Positions 26,979 through 33,683 of a stretch of 64,000 nucleotides of DNA are shown here, in pieces (the stretch's first letter is position 1; every line of letters begins with the position of its first letter). Both the position numbers and the translations under genes were made by a program. The stretch is from JAQWBS01 sp047975765 (GTDB taxonomy: Bacteria; Pseudomonadota; Alphaproteobacteria; RF32; CAG-239). Under the pieces are notes generated by a model. It saw nothing but the letters and a program-made list of their open reading frames with translations, was not told the DNA's origin and did no database searches. The stretch is from NCBI GenBank assembly GCA_047975765.1, contig JBKEEF010000012.1, positions 186,001-250,000 of the forward strand, read 5' to 3'.

Positions 26979-27440
26979 TTAGTTAGCTTTAACTACAGTA
27001 ACTGCACGACGGTTTTGAGCCCATGCTGCATCGTTGTCGCCAACAACAGCTGGTCTTTCTTTACCGTAAGAAATAGTAGAAATTCTGTCAGCAGCAATAC
27101 CTTGAGATACTAAGTATTGTTTAACAGCATTTGCACGACGTTCACCCAATGCCAAGTTGTATTCTCTAGTACCTCTGTCATCTGTGTGACCTTCTACTAC
27201 AACGTTAACATTTGAATGTTCGCTTAACCATTTTGATTGTGTTTTGATTGCTTCAGCAGCATCAGCAGAAATAGCTGAGCTATCAAATGCAAAGAATACT
27301 CTGTCTTCAGCGTTTGCGATAAAGCTACGTGCTTCCAAAGAATCACATTCGCTTCCACCGAAAATACCGCCAGAAGAATCAGAAGTTGAACAAGCTGACA
27401 AGAGCATTACTGCACTTAACAAACCCAAAAGTTTTTTCAT
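26979..27440 (-). CDS. pal: Peptidoglycan-associated lipoprotein Pal
   Basis: 153 aa outer-membrane lipoprotein of the Tol-Pal complex. Signal MKKLLGLLSAVMLLSACSTS with lipobox LLSAC. The OmpA-like domain from about 45 to the end has the peptidoglycan-binding stretches VVVEGHTDDRGTREYNLALG and AAWAQNRRAV (Asp and Arg for meso-DAP binding). tolQRAB are not upstream here; instead a terminator and a hypothetical gene lie there, so pal starts its own unit from the promoter at 27489-27517. The leader has TGGAG 9 nt before the ATG. Confidence 0.96.
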   Translation of the reverse strand: MKKLLGLLSAVMLLSACSTSDSSGGIFGGSECDSLEARSFIANAEDRVFFAFDSSAISADAAEAIKTQSKWLSEHSNVNVVVEGHTDDRGTREYNLALGERRANAVKQYLVSQGIAADRISTISYGKERPAVVGDNDAAWAQNRRAVTVVKAN

Positions 27441-27488
27441 TTTATTTTCTCCATATAGGTTATTTATATCTTTTTCAATACAATGCCT

Positions 27489-27517
27489 AGATTACGAAAT
27501 AAAAGTAAATTTTGCAA
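27489..27517 (-). promoter_or_regulatory. Probable sigma70 promoter of pal
   Basis: On the minus strand: TTGCAA (27517-27512), 17-nt spacer, TAATCT (27494-27489). It lies 49 nt before the pal ATG. No other candidate with better spacing was seen in the 189-nt gap. Confidence 0.45.
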
Positions 27518-27577
27518 TAAGAAATATTAAATATTTGCAATATTTTTTTATAAGCTTTTGGTAATATATTTTAGGGC

Positions 27578-27610
27578 AAAAAAAAAGGGGAACAAAGCTG
27601 TTCCCTTTTT
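27578..27610 (-). terminator. Terminator after the hypothetical gene at 27630-28388
   Basis: On the minus strand: stem GGGAAC / GTTCCC extended by A/T pairs with a 6-nt loop, then nine Ts. It starts 20 nt after that gene's stop and isolates pal from read-through. Confidence 0.8.
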
Positions 27611-27629
27611 AATTTTTATGCATGTTTTC

Positions 27630-28388
27630 CTAGGAAATCCGAGGAATTTGAGGTTCAGCATTATCTGATTTATCTCCCAAATCGTAAAGTCCAAATACTC
27701 TATTCTTTCCTTCACAAAGCATTTTATAACGAGCAAACTCACTGTGGACAACATCATTTTTCCGTCCATTTTCAATTTTCATCTCGCTAACTTCTCGAGA
27801 ATCCGCTTCAAAAATGTAGCCCGAATCAAACAAACAGTATAGTTTTTTCGATTTTGACGTTTCAAATGACCACGCAAGGTGTTTTATTGAACCTCTTGGT
27901 GTAGAAAGTTCAAGCTCCACAATGTTTGGAACCTTAGAAAAACTGTTCTTGCGAATCCATAAAACCTTTTCCACTGCAGCCACTACATTAGACTCTTTCA
28001 ACCAATCTCCACTCTCTTTAAAAAGAGGGATAAGATTGTTTTCATGAAAAAGAAAAACATGAGACCTGTTTGCTTTTATAGGATATTTGGTTTTCTGATA
28101 CCCTGGAGCAAATTTCAAACAAGTAGAAAGACGAGCTATCTTTTCGACCTTCTTAGAAGCAAATAAACCTTCACATTCAGGAAATTTTTCCAGATATGTT
28201 TGGTTCATATGATTAGAAGGGCTAGAAATGAGAAGAACATCCCCATCGTTTAAATTGAACTCACTTTTTGCAACAGATATATGTTTTACGATATTTTCAA
28301 TTTTCTCAATAAAGCTAGGTTCTGTTGACTTTGTTGTTCCAGGATTCCAATTAGGGATAATATATCCGCTACCTGCATAATTTTCCAT
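27630..28388 (-). CDS. Hypothetical protein, paralogue A
   Basis: 252 aa, no signal or TM segment. It aligns by eye over its length with the protein at 28517-29221. Shared elements in order are an N-terminal W-x-G region, EPSFxxKIExI near residues 22-32, a GD(V/L)L block near 48, NQT near 62, EGLF near 73, KIxRL near 82, LFxxN then PL near 118, LA-type core, and the strongly shared SGYIFEADS near 196. The C-terminal half looks beta-rich. No known family was recognised. It has its own promoter and terminator. Its two-domain, cytosolic nature is inference only. Confidence 0.7.
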   Translation of the reverse strand: MENYAGSGYIIPNWNPGTTKSTEPSFIEKIENIVKHISVAKSEFNLNDGDVLLISSPSNHMNQTYLEKFPECEGLFASKKVEKIARLSTCLKFAPGYQKTKYPIKANRSHVFLFHENNLIPLFKESGDWLKESNVVAAVEKVLWIRKNSFSKVPNIVELELSTPRGSIKHLAWSFETSKSKKLYCLFDSGYIFEADSREVSEMKIENGRKNDVVHSEFARYKMLCEGKNRVFGLYDLGDKSDNAEPQIPRIS

Positions 28389-28428
28389 GTTTAATAATTT
28401 AAATGTAAATAATATTTTAATTGTGTTT

Positions 28429-28457
28429 ATCGTACCTACTCACGCCTTATTTGTCAA
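28429..28457 (-). promoter_or_regulatory. Probable promoter of paralogue A
   Basis: On the minus strand: TTGACA (28457-28452), 17-nt spacer, TACGAT (28434-28429), about 40 nt before the ATG. The -35 overlaps the second of two tandem GACAAA boxes (28448-28470), an arrangement shared with paralogue B. Confidence 0.5.
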
Positions 28458-28469
28458 ATATTTTGTCGA

Positions 28470-28502
28470 AAAAAATAAGAGAGATAGTTTCCTATCCCTC
28501 TT
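28470..28502 (-). terminator. Terminator after paralogue B
   Basis: On the minus strand: 11-bp stem AAGAGGGATAG / CTATCTCTCTT with one G-T pair and a GAAA loop, followed by TATTTTTTT. It begins 14 nt after the stop at 28517. Confidence 0.8.
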
Positions 28503-28516
28503 ATAAAATCTTTGCC

Positions 28517-29221
28517 TTATTTATTTTCAATAAATCTCAAAGATTTAGAATTTCCTCCAATATTCTTATACTGTGCAAAGTCATCAGAATATGTTGTGGA
28601 TTTTTTTTCGTAATTGATTTCGACTTCACTCTCTTCAACCAGTTCAGAATCCGCCTCAAAAATGTAGCCCGATGCAAGCAAACAATAATAACTTTTTCCA
28701 GAATATGCTTTTTGAACAAAAGCAAGGTGTTCAATTGTATGAAGTGCAGATTGTATCTTAATCTTCACGCATTTTGGACCTTCATAGTGACCAAAGTCAT
28801 TTCTGGTAATCTTCCTGATGGCTTGATAAGCTTTTTCAGCGGTCAACCATTCCTGATTTTCGGCATAGAGTGGAACAAAAACATTGTTTTGAAACAACAG
28901 AACTTGTGAACCAACAAGCCTTAACGGACGTTTGAATTTTTTAAAGTTACATCTCAAATTTTCACAAACAACCAAGCGTGAAATTTTTTTCAACTTCGCC
29001 GTCACAAAAAGACCTTCAAGTTTTTCGATAGGGCTGTGAAAGGTTTGATTGGTTCGATCGGCCAAAGCACCAACATGGAGCAAATCACCTTCTTCCATTG
29101 CTTCAATAAAAGCTAAGTCGGATGATTTTTTCAAAATAGCTTCAATCTTATCTTCAAAACTTGGCTCATTAAATGCTGTTGAACCACCAAAATTCCAATT
29201 TATTAGCGGTGTATTTTCCAT
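28517..29221 (-). CDS. Hypothetical protein, paralogue B
   Basis: 234 aa, similar layout to the 27630-28388 protein: EPSFEDKIEAILKK near residue 19, EEGDLLHVGA near 43, RTNQTF near 56, LEGLFVTAKLKKISRLVVCE near 68, LLFQNNVFVPLY near 107, WL, EHLAFVQKAYSGKSYYCLLA near 165 and SGYIFEADSE near 185. Cys residues in the VVCENLRC region are partly shared. There is no signal peptide. The family was not recognised. It is monocistronic between its own promoter and terminator. Confidence 0.7.
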   Translation of the reverse strand: MENTPLINWNFGGSTAFNEPSFEDKIEAILKKSSDLAFIEAMEEGDLLHVGALADRTNQTFHSPIEKLEGLFVTAKLKKISRLVVCENLRCNFKKFKRPLRLVGSQVLLFQNNVFVPLYAENQEWLTAEKAYQAIRKITRNDFGHYEGPKCVKIKIQSALHTIEHLAFVQKAYSGKSYYCLLASGYIFEADSELVEESEVEINYEKKSTTYSDDFAQYKNIGGNSKSLRFIENK

Positions 29222-29268
29222 AATTCAATAAATTTTAGAATAACTATTAATAATATATTTCAATCAAT

Positions 29269-29296
29269 AGATTAGTCTTAATTTTTATTTTGTCAA
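29269..29296 (-). promoter_or_regulatory. Probable promoter of paralogue B
   Basis: On the minus strand: TTGACA (29296-29291), 16-nt spacer, TAATCT (29274-29269), about 48 nt before the ATG. A second TTGACAAA lies just upstream (29300-29309 region), giving a tandem box pair like that of paralogue A. Confidence 0.55.
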
Positions 29297-29312
29297 ATAT
29301 TTTTGTCAAAAT

Positions 29313-29337
29313 AAGGAGTGCAAAAATTGCACTCCTT
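29313..29337. terminator. Terminator overlapping the stop of the 29336-29824 gene
   Basis: Near-perfect inverted repeat AAGGAGTGCAA / TTGCACTCCTT with a 3-nt A loop. Its right arm reaches into the stop codon of the minus-strand gene. On the minus strand it is followed by ATTTTG, so the U-tract is weak in that direction. Confidence 0.65.
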
Positions 29338-29824
29338 ATAATTTTTTCTTAAATTTTTCAGGAAACTTCAATGTTGGATATTTTTGATATATCTCCGATA
29401 AAGCAGACATTCCAAGTCCAATCATACAGTTTTTTGTTTTTTCTACAAATTTTTCTAGGCAACTTAATGCTTTTTCCTCTTCATTTTTAGGAAGATTTTT
29501 AAAGTATTGTGTGAAATTTTTAAAAAAGAGAGCAACATCATCTGAGGTTAGCTTGTCTTTTTCTGCAAAATAATTCACAATAATCAAGTTATTCTTTTCA
29601 GAAAAAATTCTTGGATAAGTAATCAAAATTGAAGCGACCATATTATCAAAATATATAACTTCGACTTCATTTTTCAAACAACTTATAAAGTCTTCTTCTA
29701 GTGCATCTCTCAGCTCAATATATTTTTTTGCTGTGTCTTCAGGGATTCCTTCAATACTTCTATCAAGAGAATTCATCACGGAAAACCATTGATGCAAATT
29801 GAGTAAATCAACTTCTTTTTTCAT
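29336..29824 (-). CDS. Hypothetical alpha-helical protein
   Basis: 162 aa, predicted all-helical by eye (LLNLHQWFSVMNSL, AKKYIELRDALEEDFISCL, NFTQYFKNLPKNEEEKALSC), with no signal, TM segment or motif recognised. It stands alone between the ppdK terminator and its own terminator, with a sigma70-like promoter 39 nt upstream of the ATG. It lies in the same direction as the two paralogues but is not similar to them. Confidence 0.6.
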   Translation of the reverse strand: MKKEVDLLNLHQWFSVMNSLDRSIEGIPEDTAKKYIELRDALEEDFISCLKNEVEVIYFDNMVASILITYPRIFSEKNNLIIVNYFAEKDKLTSDDVALFFKNFTQYFKNLPKNEEEKALSCLEKFVEKTKNCMIGLGMSALSEIYQKYPTLKFPEKFKKKL

Positions 29825-29862
29825 ATAATTATAATTTAAATTAGTAATAAAATATTGCTTGA

Positions 29863-29890
29863 ATTATATCTTTTTTGAACAAATTTGCAA
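29863..29890 (-). promoter_or_regulatory. Probable promoter of the 29336-29824 gene
   Basis: On the minus strand: TTGCAA (29890-29885), 16-nt spacer, TATAAT (29868-29863). The -10 is a perfect consensus match. It sits 3 nt beyond the ppdK terminator. Confidence 0.6.
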
Positions 29891-29892
29891 AT

Positions 29893-29923
29893 AAAAAAGA
29901 GGTGCATTTCTGCACCTCTTTTC
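29893..29923 (-). terminator. Terminator after ppdK
   Basis: Perfect stem AAAGAGGTGCA / TGCACCTCTTT with a 4-nt loop. On the minus strand it runs into TTTTTTAT. It lies 15 nt after the ppdK stop. Confidence 0.9.
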
Positions 29924-29937
29924 TTTTTAGCTATTGA

Positions 29938-32604
29938 TTAAGCTGCTTTTTTAGAAGAAGCTTTAGCCTTTACAGCAGCTTGAGCTGCAGCAAGTCTAGC
30001 AATAGGTACGCGGAATGGAGAACAAGAAACGTAGTTCATTCCACATGTTTGGAAGAAGTTGATTGATTCTGGATCACCACCATGCTCACCACAAACACCA
30101 AGTTTGATTTTCGCACGAGTTGCACGACCTTTATCACAACCTTCTTTAACCAAAGCACCAACACCAGCAACATCAATTGTTGCAAATGGATCAGCTACAT
30201 AAACACCTTTTGAACGGTATTCGTCAAGAATCGCACCAGTATCGTCACGGCTCATACCCAAAGTTGTTTGAGTTAAGTCATTTGTACCGAAGCCGAAGAA
30301 TTCTGCTGATTCAGCAATTTCGTCAGCAAGAATTGCAGCTCTTGGAAGTTCAATCATTGTACCAACCATATATTTGATTTCTTTGCCTTTTTCAGCGAAG
30401 ATTTTTTTAGCTGTTGCATCGATAACTTCTTTAACGATATCCAATTCTCTCTTAGAACCAACCAATGGAACTTCAATTTCAGGAGTTACTTGAACACCTT
30501 CTGCTGAAAGTTCAAGAGCTGCTTCAAGAATTGCACGTGTTTGCATTTCGCAAATTTCAGGATATGTAACTGCGAGACGGCAACCACGGTGACCCAACAT
30601 TGGGTTAAATTCGTGAAGAGATTCAGATTTTTCTTTAATTTTTTCAAAAGTCACACCCATTTCTTTTGCCAATTCTTTCATTTCAGCATCAGTATGAGGC
30701 AAGAATTCGTGCAAAGGTGGGTCAAGCAAACGAATTGTTACTGGAAGACCATCCATCACTTTATACAAGTCTTTAAAGTCTTGTTTTTGGTATGGGAGAA
30801 GTTTAGCCAAAGCTTTTCTACGGCCAGCTTCATCTTCAGAAAGAATCATTTGACGCATATCTTGAATTCTGTGTGCATCAAAGAACATATGTTCTGTACG
30901 AGCCAAACCAATACCTTCTGCACCGAAATCACGAGCTTGTTTTGCATCTCTTGCTGTTTCAGCATTTGCGCGAACACTCATTGTACGAAGTTCGTCAACC
31001 CATGCCATGAACACACCAAAGTCACCTGTCATTTCAACTTGAACAGTTGGAACTTTTCCTTCAATGATTTGACCTTTAGCACCGTCGATAGATACCCAGT
31101 CACCTTCTTTGATTGTCACACCAGCAGTTGTTGTGAATTGTTTTTTAGCATAGTCAATTTTGATGTCGTTTGAACCTGAAACGCAAGGACGACCCATACC
31201 ACGAGCAACAACGGCTGCGTGAGAAGTCATACCACCACGAGCTGTGATGATACCTTGTGCTGCGTCCATACCACCGATATCTTCAGGAGAAGTTTCGATA
31301 CGAACCAACATAACTTTTTCGCCTTTTTTAACCCAAGCTTCTGCATCTTCAGCATTAAATACTGCACGACCAACAGCCGCACCAGGAGATGCAGGCAAGC
31401 CAGTTCCGATAACATTTTTAGGAGCTTTAGGGTCCAACATTGGGTGAAGCAATTGGTCTAATTGTTCAGCACCAACTTTCATGATAGCTTCTTCTTTAGT
31501 GATTAAACCTTCGTTGAACATATCAACAGCAATTTTCACAGCTGCTTTAGCAGTTCTTTTACCATTACGGCATTGAAGCATCCAAAGTTTTCCGTGTTGG
31601 ATTGTAAATTCCATGTCTTGCATGTCTTTGTAGTGTTTTTCCAACTTGTGGCGAACATCGTCAAGTTCTTTATAAAGAGTTGGCATAATGTCTTCAAGAG
31701 AGTCATTTCTACCAGCAACTTTTGCCATTGGAAGAGGTGTTCTGATACCAGCAACAACGTCTTCACCTTGTGCATTTGTCAAATATTCACCATAATATAC
31801 GTTTTCGCCTGTTGAAGGGTCACGAGAGAAGCAAACACCAGTTGCACAATCGTCACCAGCATTACCAAACACCATAGCTTGTACGTTAACAGCAGTTCCC
31901 CAATTACCAGGAATGTTGTTCAATTTACGGTAAGTTACAGCTTTCTTAACTTCCCAAGAGTTGAACACAGCGCCGATACCAGCCATCAATTGTTCCCAAG
32001 GATCTTGAGGGAACATTTTGCCAATTTTTTTGCTGATTGCTTTATATTCTTCAACCAATTCTTTCAAATCTGCAGCTGTCAAATCTGTATCTTGTTTGCA
32101 GCCTTTTTTGTGTTTCATATCTTCAAGAGCGTGTTCGTAGAGATCAATGTCTGCTTCCAAAACCACGTCTGAGAACATCATGATAAAACGACGGTAAGAG
32201 TCATAAGCGAATCTTTCGTCATTAGATGCTTTAGCCAAAGCCTTAACTGTTTCGTCGTTCAAACCAAGGTTGAGAACTGTGTTCATCATACCAGGCATTG
32301 AAACTCTTGCGCCAGAACGAACAGAGAAAAGGAGTGGATTTGTTGCATCACCGAATTTTTTGCCCATAATTTTTTCAACTTTAGAAACACCTTCTTTAAC
32401 TTGTGCTTCTAATTCTGAAGGATAAACTTTTCCGTTTGCATAGTAGTGTGTGCAAACTTCAGTTGTTACTGTAAATCCTGGAGGTACTGGCAATCCAACT
32501 CTGTTCATTTCTGCCAAGTTCGCGCCTTTACCACCAAGAAGATTTTTCATGCTAGCATCGCCTTCAGCATGTCCATCTCCAAATGTATATACCCATTTAC
32601 TCAT
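29938..32604 (-). CDS. ppdK: Pyruvate, phosphate dikinase
   Basis: 888 aa, full length. Interconverts pyruvate + ATP + Pi and PEP + AMP + PPi, so it can serve glycolysis or gluconeogenesis. The N-terminal ATP-grasp domain starts MSKWVYTFGDGHAEG, with LLGGKGANLAEMNRVGLPVP near 22-41. The swivelling phospho-His domain has GGMTSHAAVVARGMGRPCV near 455. The C-terminal PEP/pyruvate TIM barrel has GFGTNDLTQTTLGMSRDD near 770 and the catalytic-Cys region GVCGEHGGDP near 830. A Lys/Ala tail ends it. AGGAG precedes the ATG. It is monocistronic; fba at 38.6 kb and pgm at 56.4 kb are related carbon genes in the window. Confidence 0.98.
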   Translation of the reverse strand: MSKWVYTFGDGHAEGDASMKNLLGGKGANLAEMNRVGLPVPPGFTVTTEVCTHYYANGKVYPSELEAQVKEGVSKVEKIMGKKFGDATNPLLFSVRSGARVSMPGMMNTVLNLGLNDETVKALAKASNDERFAYDSYRRFIMMFSDVVLEADIDLYEHALEDMKHKKGCKQDTDLTAADLKELVEEYKAISKKIGKMFPQDPWEQLMAGIGAVFNSWEVKKAVTYRKLNNIPGNWGTAVNVQAMVFGNAGDDCATGVCFSRDPSTGENVYYGEYLTNAQGEDVVAGIRTPLPMAKVAGRNDSLEDIMPTLYKELDDVRHKLEKHYKDMQDMEFTIQHGKLWMLQCRNGKRTAKAAVKIAVDMFNEGLITKEEAIMKVGAEQLDQLLHPMLDPKAPKNVIGTGLPASPGAAVGRAVFNAEDAEAWVKKGEKVMLVRIETSPEDIGGMDAAQGIITARGGMTSHAAVVARGMGRPCVSGSNDIKIDYAKKQFTTTAGVTIKEGDWVSIDGAKGQIIEGKVPTVQVEMTGDFGVFMAWVDELRTMSVRANAETARDAKQARDFGAEGIGLARTEHMFFDAHRIQDMRQMILSEDEAGRRKALAKLLPYQKQDFKDLYKVMDGLPVTIRLLDPPLHEFLPHTDAEMKELAKEMGVTFEKIKEKSESLHEFNPMLGHRGCRLAVTYPEICEMQTRAILEAALELSAEGVQVTPEIEVPLVGSKRELDIVKEVIDATAKKIFAEKGKEIKYMVGTMIELPRAAILADEIAESAEFFGFGTNDLTQTTLGMSRDDTGAILDEYRSKGVYVADPFATIDVAGVGALVKEGCDKGRATRAKIKLGVCGEHGGDPESINFFQTCGMNYVSCSPFRVPIARLAAAQAAVKAKASSKKAA

Positions 32605-32760
32605 GGTCTATCTTGCTCCTAAATTAATATATGCCACAAAAAAAGAATCCCTTTTATGGCGGGTTAAATTAAAACTCGAGCAAAGACTATAACAGTTGAC
32701 AGCAATCTTCAAGAAGAATCTTTAGAATCAATCGACTTATCCATAAAGATAAATTTCTTT

Positions 32761-32796
32761 AAAAAAAGAAGGCGAGAAGAAAAATCTTCTCGCCTT
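32761..32796 (-). terminator. Terminator after the barrel gene at 32818-33579
   Basis: On the minus strand: perfect 12-bp stem AAGGCGAGAAGA / TCTTCTCGCCTT with a TTTT loop, then CTTTTTTT. The remaining gap to the ppdK start (32605-32760) shows nothing else recognisable. Confidence 0.9.
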
Positions 32797-32817
32797 AAAT
32801 CTATTATGTGTTTTTCA

Positions 32818-33579
32818 TCAGAGTTTAACATTAATGTTAAACTTCAGCGAAACACCAACTGAGAAATCGTTAAATTGCAATTTATCGGTTGATACTGTTT
32901 TCGCTGTAAAATTCTCTCTGTCATTACTTACTTTGTATGTGGAGTAACGCGCAAAAGCTCCAACGCTGAAACTTTCTGTTACTTTATATTCCACATTCGC
33001 AGCACCTCCCAAAGTCATTGCAAAACCTTTATAGACATCTCTATATCTATAGTCGCCTATAGCTGTTTCAACTTTATAAGAAACATTGTTTGCTCCGAAT
33101 TCAGGTCCTACAGCAGCTTGCCAACGAGAATGTCCAAAAAACAATGAAACAAACTCTAGTTGTACACCACCACCAAACTGCATAGCAGTTGGGTCAAGGT
33201 TATAGCCTTCTTTGGTATATTTCATTTGCTTCCCTCCAACATAGGCATAAAGATTAACTCCACGCATATGTCTTCCGAAAACGGCTCTCATATCATAAGC
33301 AGAGTTAGTTGTTATACCTGCCTGAGCCTCAAGATACCAATAGTGGTTACGGTAGCTTTCTTTGTTATAGTTGATGACAGTATATTCACCTGTTTTTTCA
33401 TCATACTTAAACGTTCCTTGGTATTTGTCGGTTACGTCCTCGTTTGTCGCCCCTTTCATCTTCAAAATATTATCAAGAGCTTTTGAGCCTCTTTTAGTCG
33501 TTTGAGATTGAGCAGATGCGTTGAAAACGAAGAACAAAGAAATTATAATTGCGATTGTTAGATTTACTATATTTTTCAT
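32818..33579 (-). CDS. Outer-membrane beta-barrel protein (Bacteroidota-like)
   Basis: 253 aa with a signal peptide ending ASAQ (MKNIVNLTIAIIISLFFVFN, cleavage near residue 23-24). A short polar segment follows (KRGSKALDNILKMKG), then from about residue 75 a series of amphipathic strands (HYWYLEAQAGITTNSAYDMR, VNLYAYVGGKQMKY, WQAAVGPEFGANNVSYKVE) that ends FSVGVSLKFNINVKL. This fits an 8-stranded OmpA/OprF-type barrel. No Shine-Dalgarno lies before the ATG; the leader is A-rich. It is 104 nt downstream of the large lipoprotein gene with a hairpin between. The exact family was not recognised. Confidence 0.65.
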   Translation of the reverse strand: MKNIVNLTIAIIISLFFVFNASAQSQTTKRGSKALDNILKMKGATNEDVTDKYQGTFKYDEKTGEYTVINYNKESYRNHYWYLEAQAGITTNSAYDMRAVFGRHMRGVNLYAYVGGKQMKYTKEGYNLDPTAMQFGGGVQLEFVSLFFGHSRWQAAVGPEFGANNVSYKVETAIGDYRYRDVYKGFAMTLGGAANVEYKVTESFSVGAFARYSTYKVSNDRENFTAKTVSTDKLQFNDFSVGVSLKFNINVKL

Positions 33580-33621
33580 AATCTTTTTTTTAAATTGTGT
33601 CTTTTTTCATTTTACTGTTTC

Positions 33622-33661
33622 AAAAACCCTTCCCCAGCATTTAAGATACTGCGGAAGGTAT
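33622..33661 (-). terminator. Probable terminator after the 999-aa lipoprotein gene
   Basis: On the minus strand: interrupted stem ACCTTCC-GCAG / CTG-GGGAAGGGT with a 10-nt loop, followed by TTTTTG. It lies in the 104-nt gap before the barrel gene. Confidence 0.5.
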
Positions 33662-33683
33662 AAGTGTCGTTTAGTTGCCTTTA

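Noticed and set aside
30541..31173. 210-aa plus-strand ORF antisense to ppdK
   Set aside because: It is a shadow of the ppdK reading frame; composition is Phe/Cys/His/Thr-rich with no domain or SD, and ppdK on the other strand is beyond doubt.
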